This document shows positions 1 through 13,400 of a stretch of DNA of 64,000 nucleotides, piece by piece (within the stretch, counting starts at the first letter, position 1; each line of letters opens with the position of its first letter). The stretch comes from Lineus longissimus (Eukaryota; Nemertea; Pilidiophora; Heteronemertea; Lineidae). The translations under genes were made by a program, and so were the position numbers. The notes below the pieces were generated by a model. The model did not search any database and was not told where the DNA came from. It was given only the letters and a program-made list of their open reading frames with translations. The DNA is taken from assembly GCF_910592395.1 (NCBI RefSeq), contig NC_088311.1:622501-686500 (forward strand), in the 5' to 3' direction.

Positions 1-917
1 AGTTTACAATTCAGCTCACATTTGGCAGTAAATTCAGCTTTTTTCAAGACATTATTGATCAGTTGCTTGTGTTTTTCCCCACATTTGCTAAATTGTTGCT
101 AATCGGCATGGAAAGTTGCGCTGATTAAGTTTTTTCTCTCACCTGGTGGCAAACTGATTACCGGCACATGGCGTAGATTTAGCACTCTGCAGATGTTGTC
201 TTCATGGCGTGGAGAAACTCTGTCTGGTTACTCATCCAAGAAAATTGTGGTGATTGTCTTTCATTTTCACTAATGAATTGTTAGTGAAACCAATTTTACT
301 GATAAAGTCAGTAATTCTGACTCTGCAGGTGAATTGGGTTTTTGTTTCTCATTCAACCTTGGTGGCCATTCCAAGGTTCGGGAAAGCGCACCCTTGCTCT
401 TGTCATAGTTTTGGAGACGCTATTATGGAAAATGATTGGCTTTAGACTTGCCTCTTGTCTTCAAACATGTGTAAACTGATGGACGATTGACTGATGACCA
501 CAAATGTGTTTGCTCACTAATCTTCTTTTTGTGAGGAGGCTAGTAGCCTTATCCAGCAGAACACCTTTAGAAAGTCCAATGAATGCTGCATGTTGCTACA
601 ATGTAGCTTTCATGAGAGATCCTGTTCATTCTTTGGTATTATTCTGCATCAAGAACAATAGGTAAATTGATACATGTTTAACAACGCCTTCTGTCTAATG
701 TTCCAACAGAATTGCAGGTTTAGTATAATGGTGACCCCACTCGGCAGACCAGCCCTGGCATCTCAAGGTCCATGAACCTTAGGTATACGACAGATATTGG
801 TAAGGTTAGAGAGAAGAGCAAGAGGCTGAGGAGGATTGCAGAGATATATTCACAGTCTTCACAGTCTTCTCATCATCATCAAGTTGTTCATTTGTTTCAC
901 CCTCTTTCATTGCAGAT
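1..917. other. Upstream or 5' intron DNA of the latrophilin gene
   Basis: No coding exon is recognisable here. The first coding exon begins after a splice acceptor at 911-915, so this stretch is most likely intron, with the true promoter and first exon left of the window. The short open frames at 254-445 and 772-1077 show no family similarity, except that the latter runs into the signal-peptide exon. Confidence 0.5.
718..782 (+). other. Possible 5' UTR exon of the latrophilin gene
   Basis: A pyrimidine-poor acceptor (attgcag, ending at 717) and a donor (gtatac at 783) bracket 65 bases with one ATG that opens only a short upstream reading frame. It lies just ahead of the first coding exon, which itself follows a good acceptor (ctttcattgcag, ending at 915); that acceptor implies at least one upstream non-coding exon. 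Whether this is that exon is a guess. Confidence 0.2.
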
Positions 918-921
918 CTCA

Positions 922-1492
922 ATGAAGCCTCCCCTCCGAACCAGAATGGATTTATTCATCTGTAAAAAGCTATTTGTGTATATTCTGTGGATTACCAATG
1001 TGTTTGTGTTGATATCTGGAGCTGCAAATCAAAAAGGTAGGAAAAGTACACCTTCATGTGTTACGTTGAATCATTAGAAAAGTTGGGTTCGTCACACAAG
1101 GCATGTTATGCTGAGCTAAGCAATAGTCTGACAATTTGTTGCATGATTCACACGATGCCTGTCACTGGTTCATGTACTCCATGTCGTAGTGCCTGTGGCT
1201 GAGAAACCCCAATCAAACATCGAAATGTACACATGGAAGAACCTTTTGACCTGGCCTGCCTATTTCATGTCTAACTATGACTATCTTGTCTATTTCCAGT
1301 ACCAATAGAGAGAAATGCGCTCGCCTGTGAAGGGGGCACGATGCCATTGCGATGCCCAGCCAACATGAGGATACACATCAAGTGGGCGAATTATGGTCGC
1401 TATAGTCTGTCTGTCTGTAATCAGCATCGTGTGACGGGAAAGTGGAGTACTCGATGCATGTCTGTCCGTTCTCTAAGCATCGTCTCAGAAAG
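922..1492 (+). CDS. ADGRL: Latrophilin exons 1-2: signal peptide and first half of SUEL lectin
   Basis: Exon 922-1036 (coding part) encodes a basic stretch followed by a hydrophobic core ([19 protein letters not shown]), a typical signal peptide, and ends in phase 1. Exon 1300-1492 continues with [17 protein letters not shown], the hallmark opening of the rhamnose/galactose-binding SUEL domain, and ends in phase 2 just before the conserved C-x-G-x-x-x-C segment carried by the next exon. Both borders are GT-AG. The intervening intron (1037-1299) holds nothing else I can recognise. Confidence 0.88.
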
Positions 1493-4400
1493 GTGAGTCT
1501 ATCAACAGCTGTGATTTCAATGAATTCAAATTTAAGTGACACAACTTTTTATTTCGGGCGTGTAGCATTTACTTGTCAAGCATTGTGCTTTGTGAGTTTG
1601 GTCATTCCAATGTTGAAAACTTAAATTTTGAAATGTTTCTTGCATGTTTCAGTCTTCATTATGTATGGGTATCTTGACCTTTTAGAACTGGCGATGAAGG
1701 GCTATTTCAGCAAATCCATCTTTCAGCCTTCTTGATAGATGTGTTATATATTGGTGATGATGTGAACCTGTCCATTTACCTGAAGTATTGGGGTTTATGA
1801 GCTGAAGCACTCAATACACGAGGTGAACTTGGTGGGGCTGGTTTGTGTCTCGCGTCTCCTTTATACACAACTGACTGTTAGAAGATTTCTAATAGTAAAT
1901 ATGTTGAGCCTGGTCTTCTTACTGTCGTGTAGTAGGCAGGTATCCTGCTCTCAAATCATGAACAACTGGTGCACAAGCCTCAAACTTGTTAATTTGTGAG
2001 ACAAACATGATAATTTGTAGACACAGGTGGGCTATCATAGAAATTCATTATCCCAGGAAACAGTACGAGATCTAACCACCTGTGAGGCTACCATCAACAA
2101 ATCCTCAAACAAGTGTTCCAATCATACTGGTACTAAATTGCCGTTTTGGATTCACTTTCGCAGGTGGAAATTAACCAGCTCCATGCATTTGGCATCTTCT
2201 TGAGTGAACACCCAAGAACCTTGTGCATCAAGTCTTAGCCTCATCGGTTTCACCAGAGTTACCTGATCAGTTCAGATGGCATTGTTTTGGCTACTGTTCC
2301 ATTTGTTGCTCCATTATTTCTAAAGTGGATACTTCCTCTGTTTCTTGCTAACAGCAGGTCGCCTTACAACTACAAACCTGTGGTAAAATGCATGTTAAAT
2401 CAAACATGTACAGATGTAAATCAGGAACATTTTAGAATACAATGACAGCTTACATGTGACAGGGAATGACCAAGCTCACAGGAACATGTATCACCAATGC
2501 CATTCTGAGAGGTTCTAAATTGAAGTACATGTACTTTTAAGAGATTTTCCAATGAATTCTTTGATTGATATTCACACTGCATTTAGTATGAATGCAGCTA
2601 CTTCAAATGAACCCTTTAAATTTGATGTTGTGCTGGTAGTGTGTATTTTTAACATCTAATCAGTGCTGTAACAACCCATTTTACAATCGTTTTGTTGGGT
2701 ATGTGATTGGTTTAGTGGTGTAAGGTGGCTGGTCCAAGCCAAGCACAACACTCAACCTCCATGGATAGTTGGCAAAACGGACTCAAGTTATACTTTGAAC
2801 TTAGTCGTTTTGTAAAGTATCTGATCTTACTCAATGAAATGGATCACATTTTCTCCTTCGGTGTTGGTTTCTATAACATGGGTCAATTTCATAAGGTAAC
2901 CAGTCAAACTGACTGCATGTTTGGAATTGAGCGACTTTGTCTCTGTGCTGCCAACATGCATCATCCAAGTGTGACTGCTGATACTGAAAGAAAGATGAAA
3001 GTCACTTATCAGATGGTTGGGTCACCCTTGAGATTTACCTCTGAAATTGGCCCAAACTATCCCAGCCTAGGTGTAGGTCACATTTTATGCTATTTTTCAC
3101 ATAGTCCACACACTCTTTTATTTCTGACATGATTTCCTCTGTTAACCTCACCAACAGGTGTGCTGGCAGGCAAGAATGTGACATACCTGCAACCAATGCA
3201 ATATTTGGCGATAGCTGTTCAGATACTCCAAAATATTTGGAGGTCGAATGGCAGTGTGAGAAAGGTGAGACCTCTATTGAGTGGAAGTATATGGCATGTT
3301 GCCATAGCAACCAGCACAAGCCTTAGTAACAACAGCATGTTCCATAGCAACCAATAACTTGTGCTTCCTTTCTGGTGTTCATGCTGAAGGGCAGAAGTGT
3401 ACATAATTGTCTAATTATGTACTTATTATGAATATGTACACTGGTTGTACATATTGTATAATCTGTCCTAATTGTACATTCTTTTATTGCCCAGTGAAAT
3501 ACTTATTTCAAATTGGCTGGTATTGCTGTGTTGATCCGATTGGATTCTATGTAGTTGTATTGCTGCATGACCTTGAAAAGATGGAACGACCTTGAGGCTT
3601 GAAACTGTACATATTATCAGAAGTCCTTTAGTTGTGCCTCGTATCTAAACTATGCCGGTTAGGACAACCTACTATATAGGGCATATTATGAGCTTGGTCT
3701 CCTGTATAGTAATAGTATGTATCTAGTAAAGTTGGACTAACTAACTGGTACACCAAAGAAATGAGAAACCTTGATCTAACATTTAAAAAAACATATGAGA
3801 TATTGCTTGTCATAGTGTGATGAACAAATCAGTCGATTCTGCCCGAATTTTGAAAATGTAAAAATTGCAAGTTCTCCCTGAATTTTGATATTGCACCTTT
3901 CTGCCTTTTTGCATGAACACCATCACATGTTTTGATAACTAAGTAACATACGTACAAAAAGCTACTTCATTCACACACTGTACCATACTGGTTGAAACAC
4001 CGTCTTATCTTTGCACTGACCTGGCAAAAAGTGCCAGATGAATGGAAAATCTATGATTTCAGATTTGTGTCCTTGAGTGGTCCAACTGTGCATGACTACA
4101 CTACAAACAGCATGTGTACACCTCCAAGTGTTTGAATGAGCTCCTCTGTCTTTCACTCACAACTTGTTTGTTCGTTACAAATGAATGATTCTGAATTTTC
4201 AAGTGAGGGAAAATCTGAATTTGAAAGGGTTGGTCTATGGTGTGGGATTCCTAGTTACTCTTGGTCTGTTCTAGATTTCATTTTGGAATTGTCTGGATCT
4301 GGATCAAATAAAGGAACATCGACTTCTGGTTGACTAATGATGATTTCTAAACAAACGTATAAAATGTTTGCGAAAATTCAGAACCATTCTTCTCTAACTT

Positions 4401-7400
4401 GTCCTTTGTTTTGCAGATCCTTGCCCCTAACATGAATAATCATCAACATGTGTTCTATAACCTCCACTAATTCTGTGTTATTGTTGCAAGCATATGATTA
4501 CGCATGTTCCTTTTAACAGCATCGTTTTGTATTTTCTCTTGCATGACGCTACAGGTGCCATGACCGACAATCGTGTGTTCTTCAAGTTCAGAATAATGTG
4601 TTTGGCGACCCGTGCCCAGATACGGTGAAATATTTGGAGGTTCGCTACTCATGCAAACCAGGAGGTATGGTATAGATTAAGTTTTCGAAATCATCATCAT
4701 CATCATCGTTTTGAATCTTGCACAGTTCTTATGCGTTTCATTTCACTCAAATGTATGTATTTCCTTTAACTCACAATGGTGAGCCTTATTTTGTCTGGGA
4801 CAAAATTCCTTAACCCCTGGACCATCCAATGTTAGCAGAATGTAGTTTGAATTTCTTTTGGGGGCAACTCTATGCAAACCTAACCAAACCTTGCATCAAG
4901 TGGGTCTTGTTACAAAGTAACTCTCTGCTGTACTGCTGAATCAGTAAACTCGGCCATGTTTTGTGGACACATTCGTCCCATTTGACTGATAATATTGTTT
5001 GGTAACACCAAGCCAGTGAGAGACTTAATACCCCTATTGTTGTTTTATTTTGGTAATTGCTCAATAATCACTTCTTAATCTAAAATGAATGGCCACCTAT
5101 AGTGATCCATTGGCAGCAGTATTTGTCAAATATTCCAATCAGATTGAGGTTTATCCTTTAGCATTTGAGTAGCCTTGTTTATCATTATTATGACCTTCAT
5201 GTGTTGGTGTTGGTGCTTTATAAATGGTGTATGGCCTTGTGGTGACTCCACATAACCGGTCCTTCCCGTGAGATATGGCCTTGTGGTGACTCCACATAAC
5301 CGGTCCTTCCCATGAGATATGGCCTTGTGGTGACTCCACATAACCGGTCCTTCCCGTGAGATATGGCCTTGTGGTGACTCCATATAACCGGTCCTTCCCG
5401 TGAGATATGGCCTTGTGGTGACTCCATATAACCGGTCCTTCCCATGAGATATCACGTGCATGTTTTCATGTCCTTACATTACAATGCATACAAAATTGCT
5501 TTGGGTCAAAATAAATTTGCATCATGTTAGATATGGGACTTGTTTAGACACCCACAATGCATGTTGGTATGCCTATTTGCATAAACATTTTCAAGTATAC
5601 CCTCATGTATGCAGTACTTGATGCTTCTTGAAGTACGGACCAAGCGTATTTCACTGGGTCACAGTGTGCAAAAACTCTGCATGTTTTCCTGAAAGTCGAT
5701 ACTAGGGTGTGGATTCTGGAAAATTCCTTCTCAATGTGGAGTTTTCAGAGCCACCCACCAACGAACGTTGCCATGAGAAATCCAAGATTATTTTCACCTT
5801 GGAAAATCTTATCTACAGAGCCGAGTCTGGAAGTCATGAGACATTTTCATTGTGATACAATTACAAAGATGATGTTTGCGACTCTTTGAAGAATGCCGCC
5901 GGCCACTAATCAATGTCCCTCTCATCTGGTCCATTGCATCACGCTGACTCATCCAGTCGTGAAAAACCTCTTGCTATTTTCATGGTAATTTTGCCTGACA
6001 TAATCAGATCCATGATTTAAAATCAATCATCTGTTGAATTATTATGGTTTTGATTCAGTTATTGGTGTGCACACTCTCAGGCTATGTCCATTATTTATAC
6101 TGTCTGCAGAGTCAAATGATATAGTGGTGTAATTATGACTCACCATCTCGACAAAAAATGCGTTGATCAGACAATTGGTAGCATTTTACTATTGAAAATA
6201 ATGCCACTGGTGACTATATATCATGTTGGCACCAAATGAACATATTTCTCCACAAAAGCAGTGGGATGTCATTATGTGTAATTTCAACATAGTTAGCCCA
6301 GTTGGCATGGCCCCAGGTTCAAAGTACTTCAATCTCAACATCATTTTGGGTAATTATTGGCCTCCCAAGTTCTCAATGGCCGCCACACAGTGTAGAGATC
6401 GCGTCATTTGGTGTTGGGACAAACTCCAGCCGATATATGACACATATTAGGTTGTACAAATCACTGACAAATGTTTCCATCTGACATAACCTGAAGTACT
6501 GTGAAGTAACATTATTTGGGTCTTTGAGTATCATCAATGAAGTTTGTACAAAGTAATCACCTTATGAAGTTACGTATTATCTTGAAATGCTCACAATATC
6601 TTTGTGTCTTCTTCTCTTGCTGCATTAGACGAGGAGGAGATGGAACCAACAACAGGTATATACTATAGATGAACGTTGATGTTGTATTGGTTAGAATCAA
6701 CCATTTCACCCTCAGGTCATTTGACAATCAATCACAGTCCTGAAATATCTGTTGTCATTCAAATCAAAGCTAGATTATAAGTTTCCCCGGATCTGAACAA
6801 AATCTCGTCTTTACAGCTTGGGTGAAATGGTTTATTCACGAAGCGTGGTGTTGTGTAAACGTCTTTGTGTGTTTTCTCTTTCACTCTCGGGTCGTCGCGT
6901 ATCAAATGTCGGTGTCATATCTAACATCCGATCCAACACCCGACACCTGACACCCGATCCAGATGATTATCAAATTAGAACTAATTCGTACTCGTGTATC
7001 AAATGTAAGTAGGTGTGAATTGAAATAGGACGGACAGTATGGGACAATTTATGAATATAAATGGGCTAATTTTCCTCGTGGTCAGCAGTGATGACGGCGA
7101 TCGTGTGCCACTTCCTCTCCTGAATGCACATGTCGATCCACAGTGTCTTCATGTCAATAAGTGCAATTTCAAACATGATGGAATTTGACATGTGAATATG
7201 AAATATCTTAATTGCCAGGTGGAATACCTCAACGTGGTTGATTGGAGAGGTTGAACAAGGGGTCAGCATATCACATTATAATCATTTCTTATGGTTTCTG
7301 AATACAAAGAAGGGAACACCCAAGCCACCATGATCGCCTTGCCATTGAACAGAGCTTTGTTCTTCAGGAGATTGACATTGAGAGTTGTTCAATGACGCAT

Positions 7401-10400
7401 GATTTTTGAATAATGAATGTTACTGGTATATAATAACTGCTGGTTGCAGTACATACTGTACTTAGTAGTTTGTGACAATGTGACATGTTGATTTCTAATT
7501 GAACCATTTTAATGACATAATAATGAGTTCAGCACATAATACATGTATGTTTATTGCCTGTTATAGTTTTGTCTAATATCCTCTCATGATCCTGACATAA
7601 ATGATTCGACCATTGTACTGTATGTACATGATGCTAAGTCCCACTTAGTGATTCCAATTATGATGGAAGTGAATCCTCTTGACCTTTATCTAAATAGTTT
7701 TCCATGATTTGCATCACAAGAACAAACTCGTGTCAGGAGTTGCTGACATGAAGTGATAATTGAACCCATTAAGTGTAGGAATCCACTGGTCACATTTCCT
7801 TCTCATTTTCCCCCGGCAGTTGAGCTGGGATTGTATAACACCTTCCTGGTCGAACCCATGTCCTACAGGGTGACCCAAAAAGTGTGTCGTCATCTCCTAC
7901 AGAGATGTGGAAGGGTATTTTTTGGGATATCCCACAAAACTGAAGATGCACCAGAAAGTTACAAATATGACGTTTTAACATTCTCTGAGAAGAATCATGA
8001 ATGCCAGTTGTAAAATGCATGCTCCATCATTGATTATTTTGTGTTACCTTCACACATGATATGTATACATGTATATATGCCGTAATTTCATTGTGTTCTG
8101 TCGCCACTGAGGTTACCCTTTACTAAATATGGCAGCCATTTGTTTCAGGAACCCCAATCAAAACGCCAGCAGACCTCGTCACCAACACCTCAGCAGGTAT
8201 CCCGCAAACTTCATCTCTGTAGCATCGCATCAACATCATAATATTTCAACCCAGTTTGCCCGGTTTCTCACCACCCTCTCCCTGTTTGAATGAAGGTGAC
8301 ATTGTAAACTACCTGCGTGTTCTGTATGTATACATCCATCTGTTTTAAATGTACCTGCTTGTCAGAGTTTGGACATTTCTGTTCTTCCACTATTGGGACA
8401 TGATGTGTCCTGTACTGTTTACGTTGAGAGCTTGCAATGTGCATGTTCTGTCACTTCATCCCAGTGCTGGCCGTGGTTGTCTTCCAAGAGATGATACCAT
8501 TGTGTCATAGCCCCTGTCCCTCCTTAATGTAATGTGTCTTGCAGTTCATCTCGACCTTGACCTTGGGAATGATATGTGCTTGACCTTGATGAAAGTGAAC
8601 ATCAACAAGACCCTCTACATCAATATGCCCAGTGATGATAAATGATGATGGTGTTTGGTATTCTGAAGTTGAACACCATCAAATATTTACTACCCAAGCC
8701 ACTGACACCTGAAGATGTTCAGACAAACATGACAAATCATGCATGATCCTCCATAAGCAGTTTGGCTTGCTGGTCAAAGTGTGCCCACCATTAGTAAACC
8801 ATATTGAACTTTTGGTCTTCCATCGGAATGTAAATACTTGTCATTTTCTGTTGATTGGTGTGAAACATGAGGTTGTGGCTAGCAATTATAATAGCCAATG
8901 GATCACCTTCCTTGCTATAGAGAGGCCAACTCACACTTTACCTACCATTCCTGCAGTATCAGGGCATCATTAAAGTTGTCAGACATCCATTCATGTTCTC
9001 CTTGGTCTGTCCTATCAAGTCACTATTATATCATCCAATAGTTGACAAGCTCCTCATGTTCAGTCACAGAGCAGGCTCAATATTGAGCTTGCATTGGTTG
9101 ACAAATGTTGCAAGGTGCACCAGGATGTCATGTTTTGCATTGAGGCTGTTCTCAGGGCCCAAGTTCTTGAGTTGTTGAAATTCTCATCGAATATGACCAA
9201 CTGTTTTTCTGTTACACCTGTTGAACCTTGAATTGAATGCAAAAAAATGTATATCTGGGTAAGATAGGATACAGGATGAACATTTCACCAGCATTCCTTG
9301 ACATTGCTTACCAGAGTTGATAATTTACGAGTTGATCAGAAATGTGGTAACATTCTCCCGTCAAGATTACGGTGGTGAGGCGAGCAAACTGGGAGTAGTC
9401 AGTGTTGTAGAGCTTCTCACAGCATGAGTTGGCTTCAAGTCATATTGCCAGAACAAGTAGTGCATTCTCTGTATAACATTGTACATGAATGTATAGGGCT
9501 TCTGGTTAATGTTGGGGTGAAGTTGACATGTGCTTTCCTTTCACTTCAACATGCCATAAGCCCCTGTGCATGGTGTACGTTAATGTGTGCGTTTTTCTGG
9601 TGAATTAGCCTTGAGCCAGCTTTCAGTTCACATCAATATGGGTAGGAATGGATGTTTGTGTGCTTCAATTAGCTTTGTTAACCGTCAGTTTACATTTAAA
9701 GATAAAAGGTGGACAAATACTTTTGAAATATTGGGCGGAAGTACTGTGTTTAGCCGAAAACAACAGAATAAAATGAGGAGAAAAATTCCCTTCTATTCTG
9801 GTCGGAATCTCAAGGTTCAGAAAAAATGTTGCCACTATGACTAGGAAAGAGCAGTACTCCAGAAGGCTGCACTGACTTATTATAAAAAGGTTTAAAAGAA
9901 TGCTGACAATAACTGCATTTAGATTCATCTTAGGATGACAACTTATATTCGATTGACATTTCAAGGCAAGAATAGCTGTCCTCGGCCATCATTCAATCCT
10001 CCTTATTCAGCAAGCATGGTGAGTTTGGTATGAATGCATCTCCACAAGACCTCACACTATTCCTACCCAGCAAACAAAGCGGGCAATATGCTGTCGTCCT
10101 CTGGAGGCAGGCAATATGCTGTCGTCCTCTGGAGGCAGGCAATATGCTGTCGTCCTCTGGAAGCAGGCAATATGCTGTCGTCCTCTGGAGGCAGGCAATA
10201 TGCTGTCGTCCTCTGGAGGCAGGCAATATGCTGTTGTCCTCTGGAAGCAGGCAATATGCTGTCGTCCTCTGGAGGCAGGCAATATGCTGTCGTCCTCTGG
10301 AGGCAGGTAATATGCTGTCGTCCTCTGGAGGCAGGCAATATGCTTTCGTCCTCTCGAGGCAGGCAGTATGCTGTCGTCCTCTGGAGGCAGGCAATATGCT

Positions 10401-13400
10401 GTCGTCCTCTGGAGGCAGGCAATATGCTGTCGTCCTCTGGAGGCAGGCAATATGCTGTCGTCCACTGGAGGCAGGCAATATGCTGTCGTCCTCTGGAGGC
10501 AGGCAATATGCTGTCGTCCTCTGGAGGCAGGCAATATGCTGTCGTCCTCTGGAGGCAGGCAGTATGCTGTCGTCCTCTGGAGGCAGGCAGTATGCTGTCG
10601 TCCTCTGGAGGCAGGCAGTATGCTGTCGTCCTCTGGAGGCAGGCAATATGCTGTCTTCCTCTGGAGGCAGGCAATATGCTGTCGTCCTTTGGAGGACTGG
10701 CCTCCTCTTGGTTTTCATTGGCATATCAAGCAGATATGCACAGATCATAAGATTGGTGGCCAAAATAGCAAAACATGATCGTTTCATCCTGACAGTGGGA
10801 TTTTTGTCATGATGATGTCCAGATCTAACCCAATATACGGGTATTCATATTGAATTCTTTTATTAACTGCTTAGTTTGTTCTTATCATGTTGGTTTTGTA
10901 TGCTATTTTGATTGGTTGCCTTACCAGCAGCATATGAGCACAATACACTGCTGCCTTTACACATGCCAATGAAAACCTTTATTAACCCAAGCTGGTGGTG
11001 CAGTGCAGTTGTAGAGCTATCCACTAACATATAGTAAACTTGGGAGAATTTGAGAAAATAAGGGTTATTGCCATAAGTAATAGTCAGTTTGTAACTGTGG
11101 TGGCCAAGTACCAAATGAGGTGTTTTAAATTGTGACACAAATGTTATTCTAATGTCAATGGGGTATGAGCCCCTTCTTGGCCCTCAAGCTCAGATACCTG
11201 GTGTCCGCCTTGCTTCTGTTTCAGTGTGGTCTCTTTGTTTTAGGTGTAGTTGTAGAGTGTGTAAATAGTCTAGTCTCTGACTAACAGTATGTGTGTGTAT
11301 ATAGTTATTGTTGTTAATCATTTTGATGTTGTGTTGTTTTCTCAATGATACTTCTCTTTCTAGAGTTTGTACTTGTATGTTGCTGCTGGGAGAGATTGGT
11401 GAAGATTCACACAAGTGTATTTAACAAAATGGTCTTTTTTTCAGCCCCTTCCCAAATAACTTCCTTTGATTTCAGCTTATAGCCTCATAATCGGGGCTTG
11501 ATGACCTGCATCTTTGTTTTGTGTTAGTCCTCAAGGGGTTAAATCATGAGTCGACTGGTTTAAAGTCTCCTCCCTCAGGAGAGCACTGTCAACATGAGAC
11601 TTGATCTAAACTCAGCGCTGACAGCCTCATTGATTCACTGGCAAATAATGACTTGATCACCTGTGATGTGACTGGTTCAGGTAATAATTACCTGTCCCAG
11701 TGGAGGGCGTGTCTGAAAACCATTGCTCTGAGTGAGTCACTGGCAAATTCCCATCTTGATCGAGAGAACATGTGGCTCCTTTGCTTTAAATGAGCCCAGG
11801 TTTGTGGATGTTGGCCTCACAAACATGAGTGGAAATGTTTCCACAAGTGTTGTGCACTTCTCAGGTGCTCAGTCATAGTTGGACCGATGCGCAGTGTATT
11901 GGCTGATCAAATATTGGGATGAAGTCCAGTCACACTGATTTAGTAGGAAATTTGAACTTTCATCCGTAAACATGATCTTAGAAGTCTTAAGCTTCTTCTC
12001 TCAATGAAGTGTCTAGAAAAATGATTGGAAACCATTTGATGACATAATTGTTGCTGTTTCCAGCTTAGCATTGTTCATTCATTTGTTTGAAGTCATGTCT
12101 CAGTGATTTCTGATAGAACTGTATTACACCAACAGTGGTGACTGGCCAATTTACCAATTGTTCATCTGAAGAGGTGTTTTGCATATTATTTGCCGAGCAA
12201 AGACCTCCATTGTGTGTCGACTCAAAAACGCCACACATTACAACATCCAAACTATCAGTCTGCATAATGCTTTTGTAGAAATTCATGGAAACTCCAATAT
12301 GGCCACAGGCTTCAATCTCTTATGGGAATACTGTCATCGAGCGCAGATGGGCAGTGTGTAAAGTATCAGCTCAGTCTACAAGTATGCCTATGTGGTGGTC
12401 GTTATGATTGAGCACTCCATGTGTAGGCCAGCCATGGTCAGTTTTTAGACAGACCACTGAAAAAAGATGCAGTGATGTGCAGTTTTGTTCATGACTGTGA
12501 TAGTGTCTGATTGTCGCCTTTGACAAATCACATCTCACGATGTCATATTGAGGGTGGTGTTTTTGAAGAGGGAATATTGGAATTGTCCAAGCTGGTCTGG
12601 ATAAACAGGCAAACAGTGCTGCCCAAGGATGTGACAGTTTGTGTCAAATCACACCAAAGAACAAAGACTCCATGTTCATACTTATATGGCTTGGAGTAAC
12701 TTCAGTACATACATAGATCATTGTTTTCCTGGAATCAAATATTTTTATTGTTGTGAATCATAATGTGGAAGGTATTGACCTTGACCATTCTTGTGGCCTT
12801 TGTCAGCCATACTGGTTTATGATCAGTGTTGACACCACCTTGATAATCCCATATAACAGCATTGTCATTGAACTGTAGGGGAAAAAGTGACTGTTGTCAT
12901 GGTTTATATCAGGTTGTTTCAAACGAATTTGTCACCTGTGTCCTTTGGAAAGTCCCTTTACTTCTGGAGATGGAGCTGTGAGAGAGATTCTAGAGTTGAG
13001 GTCAAAACACCTCGGTAGGTTAATAACTCTTCAGAGTGTTCTCCAGTCCATGATCCTAGACTTGTTCTTGGACTGACTATTTTGTCGTTTGTGTCCTCAT
13101 GTCTCCTAATAGTACCGTTAGAAACACTGACACATACTGTAGGTCTAGCGGTAGGAGATGGAGTCACTACAGCTTTGTATCGTTCTCCTCATTATGAACA
13201 GAACCTGACCTTAAATTACCCGACAATTGGAAAGGTGAAATTATTCTATTTAGAAAAACGACCCTAATTCACCACACAGACAGATGTAAGGGAAATCACC
13301 ATGCATTCTTGCTGCCTCATTATTTCTTAATCGAGCAATTTGCTGGGATAAAAAACAGGCTGAATCTTTGAAGACAATTTGTAGATAATGAGTCTAATTA

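Larger units (their letters stand above)
1493..6628 (+). other. Introns around the two lectin exons
   Basis: The introns 1493-3157, 3265-4554 and 4665-6628 contain no other exon I can support. The last holds a 44-bp tandem array (5231-5450). The reading frame at 2725-3132 has no SUEL cysteine pattern and I do not call it an exon. Confidence 0.6.

Noticed and set aside
5126-5461. Minus-strand frames rich in [10 protein letters not shown]-type repeats
   Set aside because: Translation of the 44-bp tandem array only.
7753-8013. Frame of 86 codons containing [12 protein letters not shown], with cagggtgacccaaaaagtg resembling a mariner end
   Set aside because: Only one possible end, no transposase similarity and no splice support; too weak to call.
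9587-9964. Overlapping frames on both strands (85 and 99 codons)
   Set aside because: No recognisable domain; most likely chance in AT-rich intron DNA.
10083-10697. CRISPR-like array
   Set aside because: Units are directly adjacent with no spacers, and the surrounding genes are animal genes with introns.
9993-10812. Long open frames of 136-264 codons on both strands
   Set aside because: They are products of the stop-free 28-bp tandem repeat; no start context, splice sites or family similarity.
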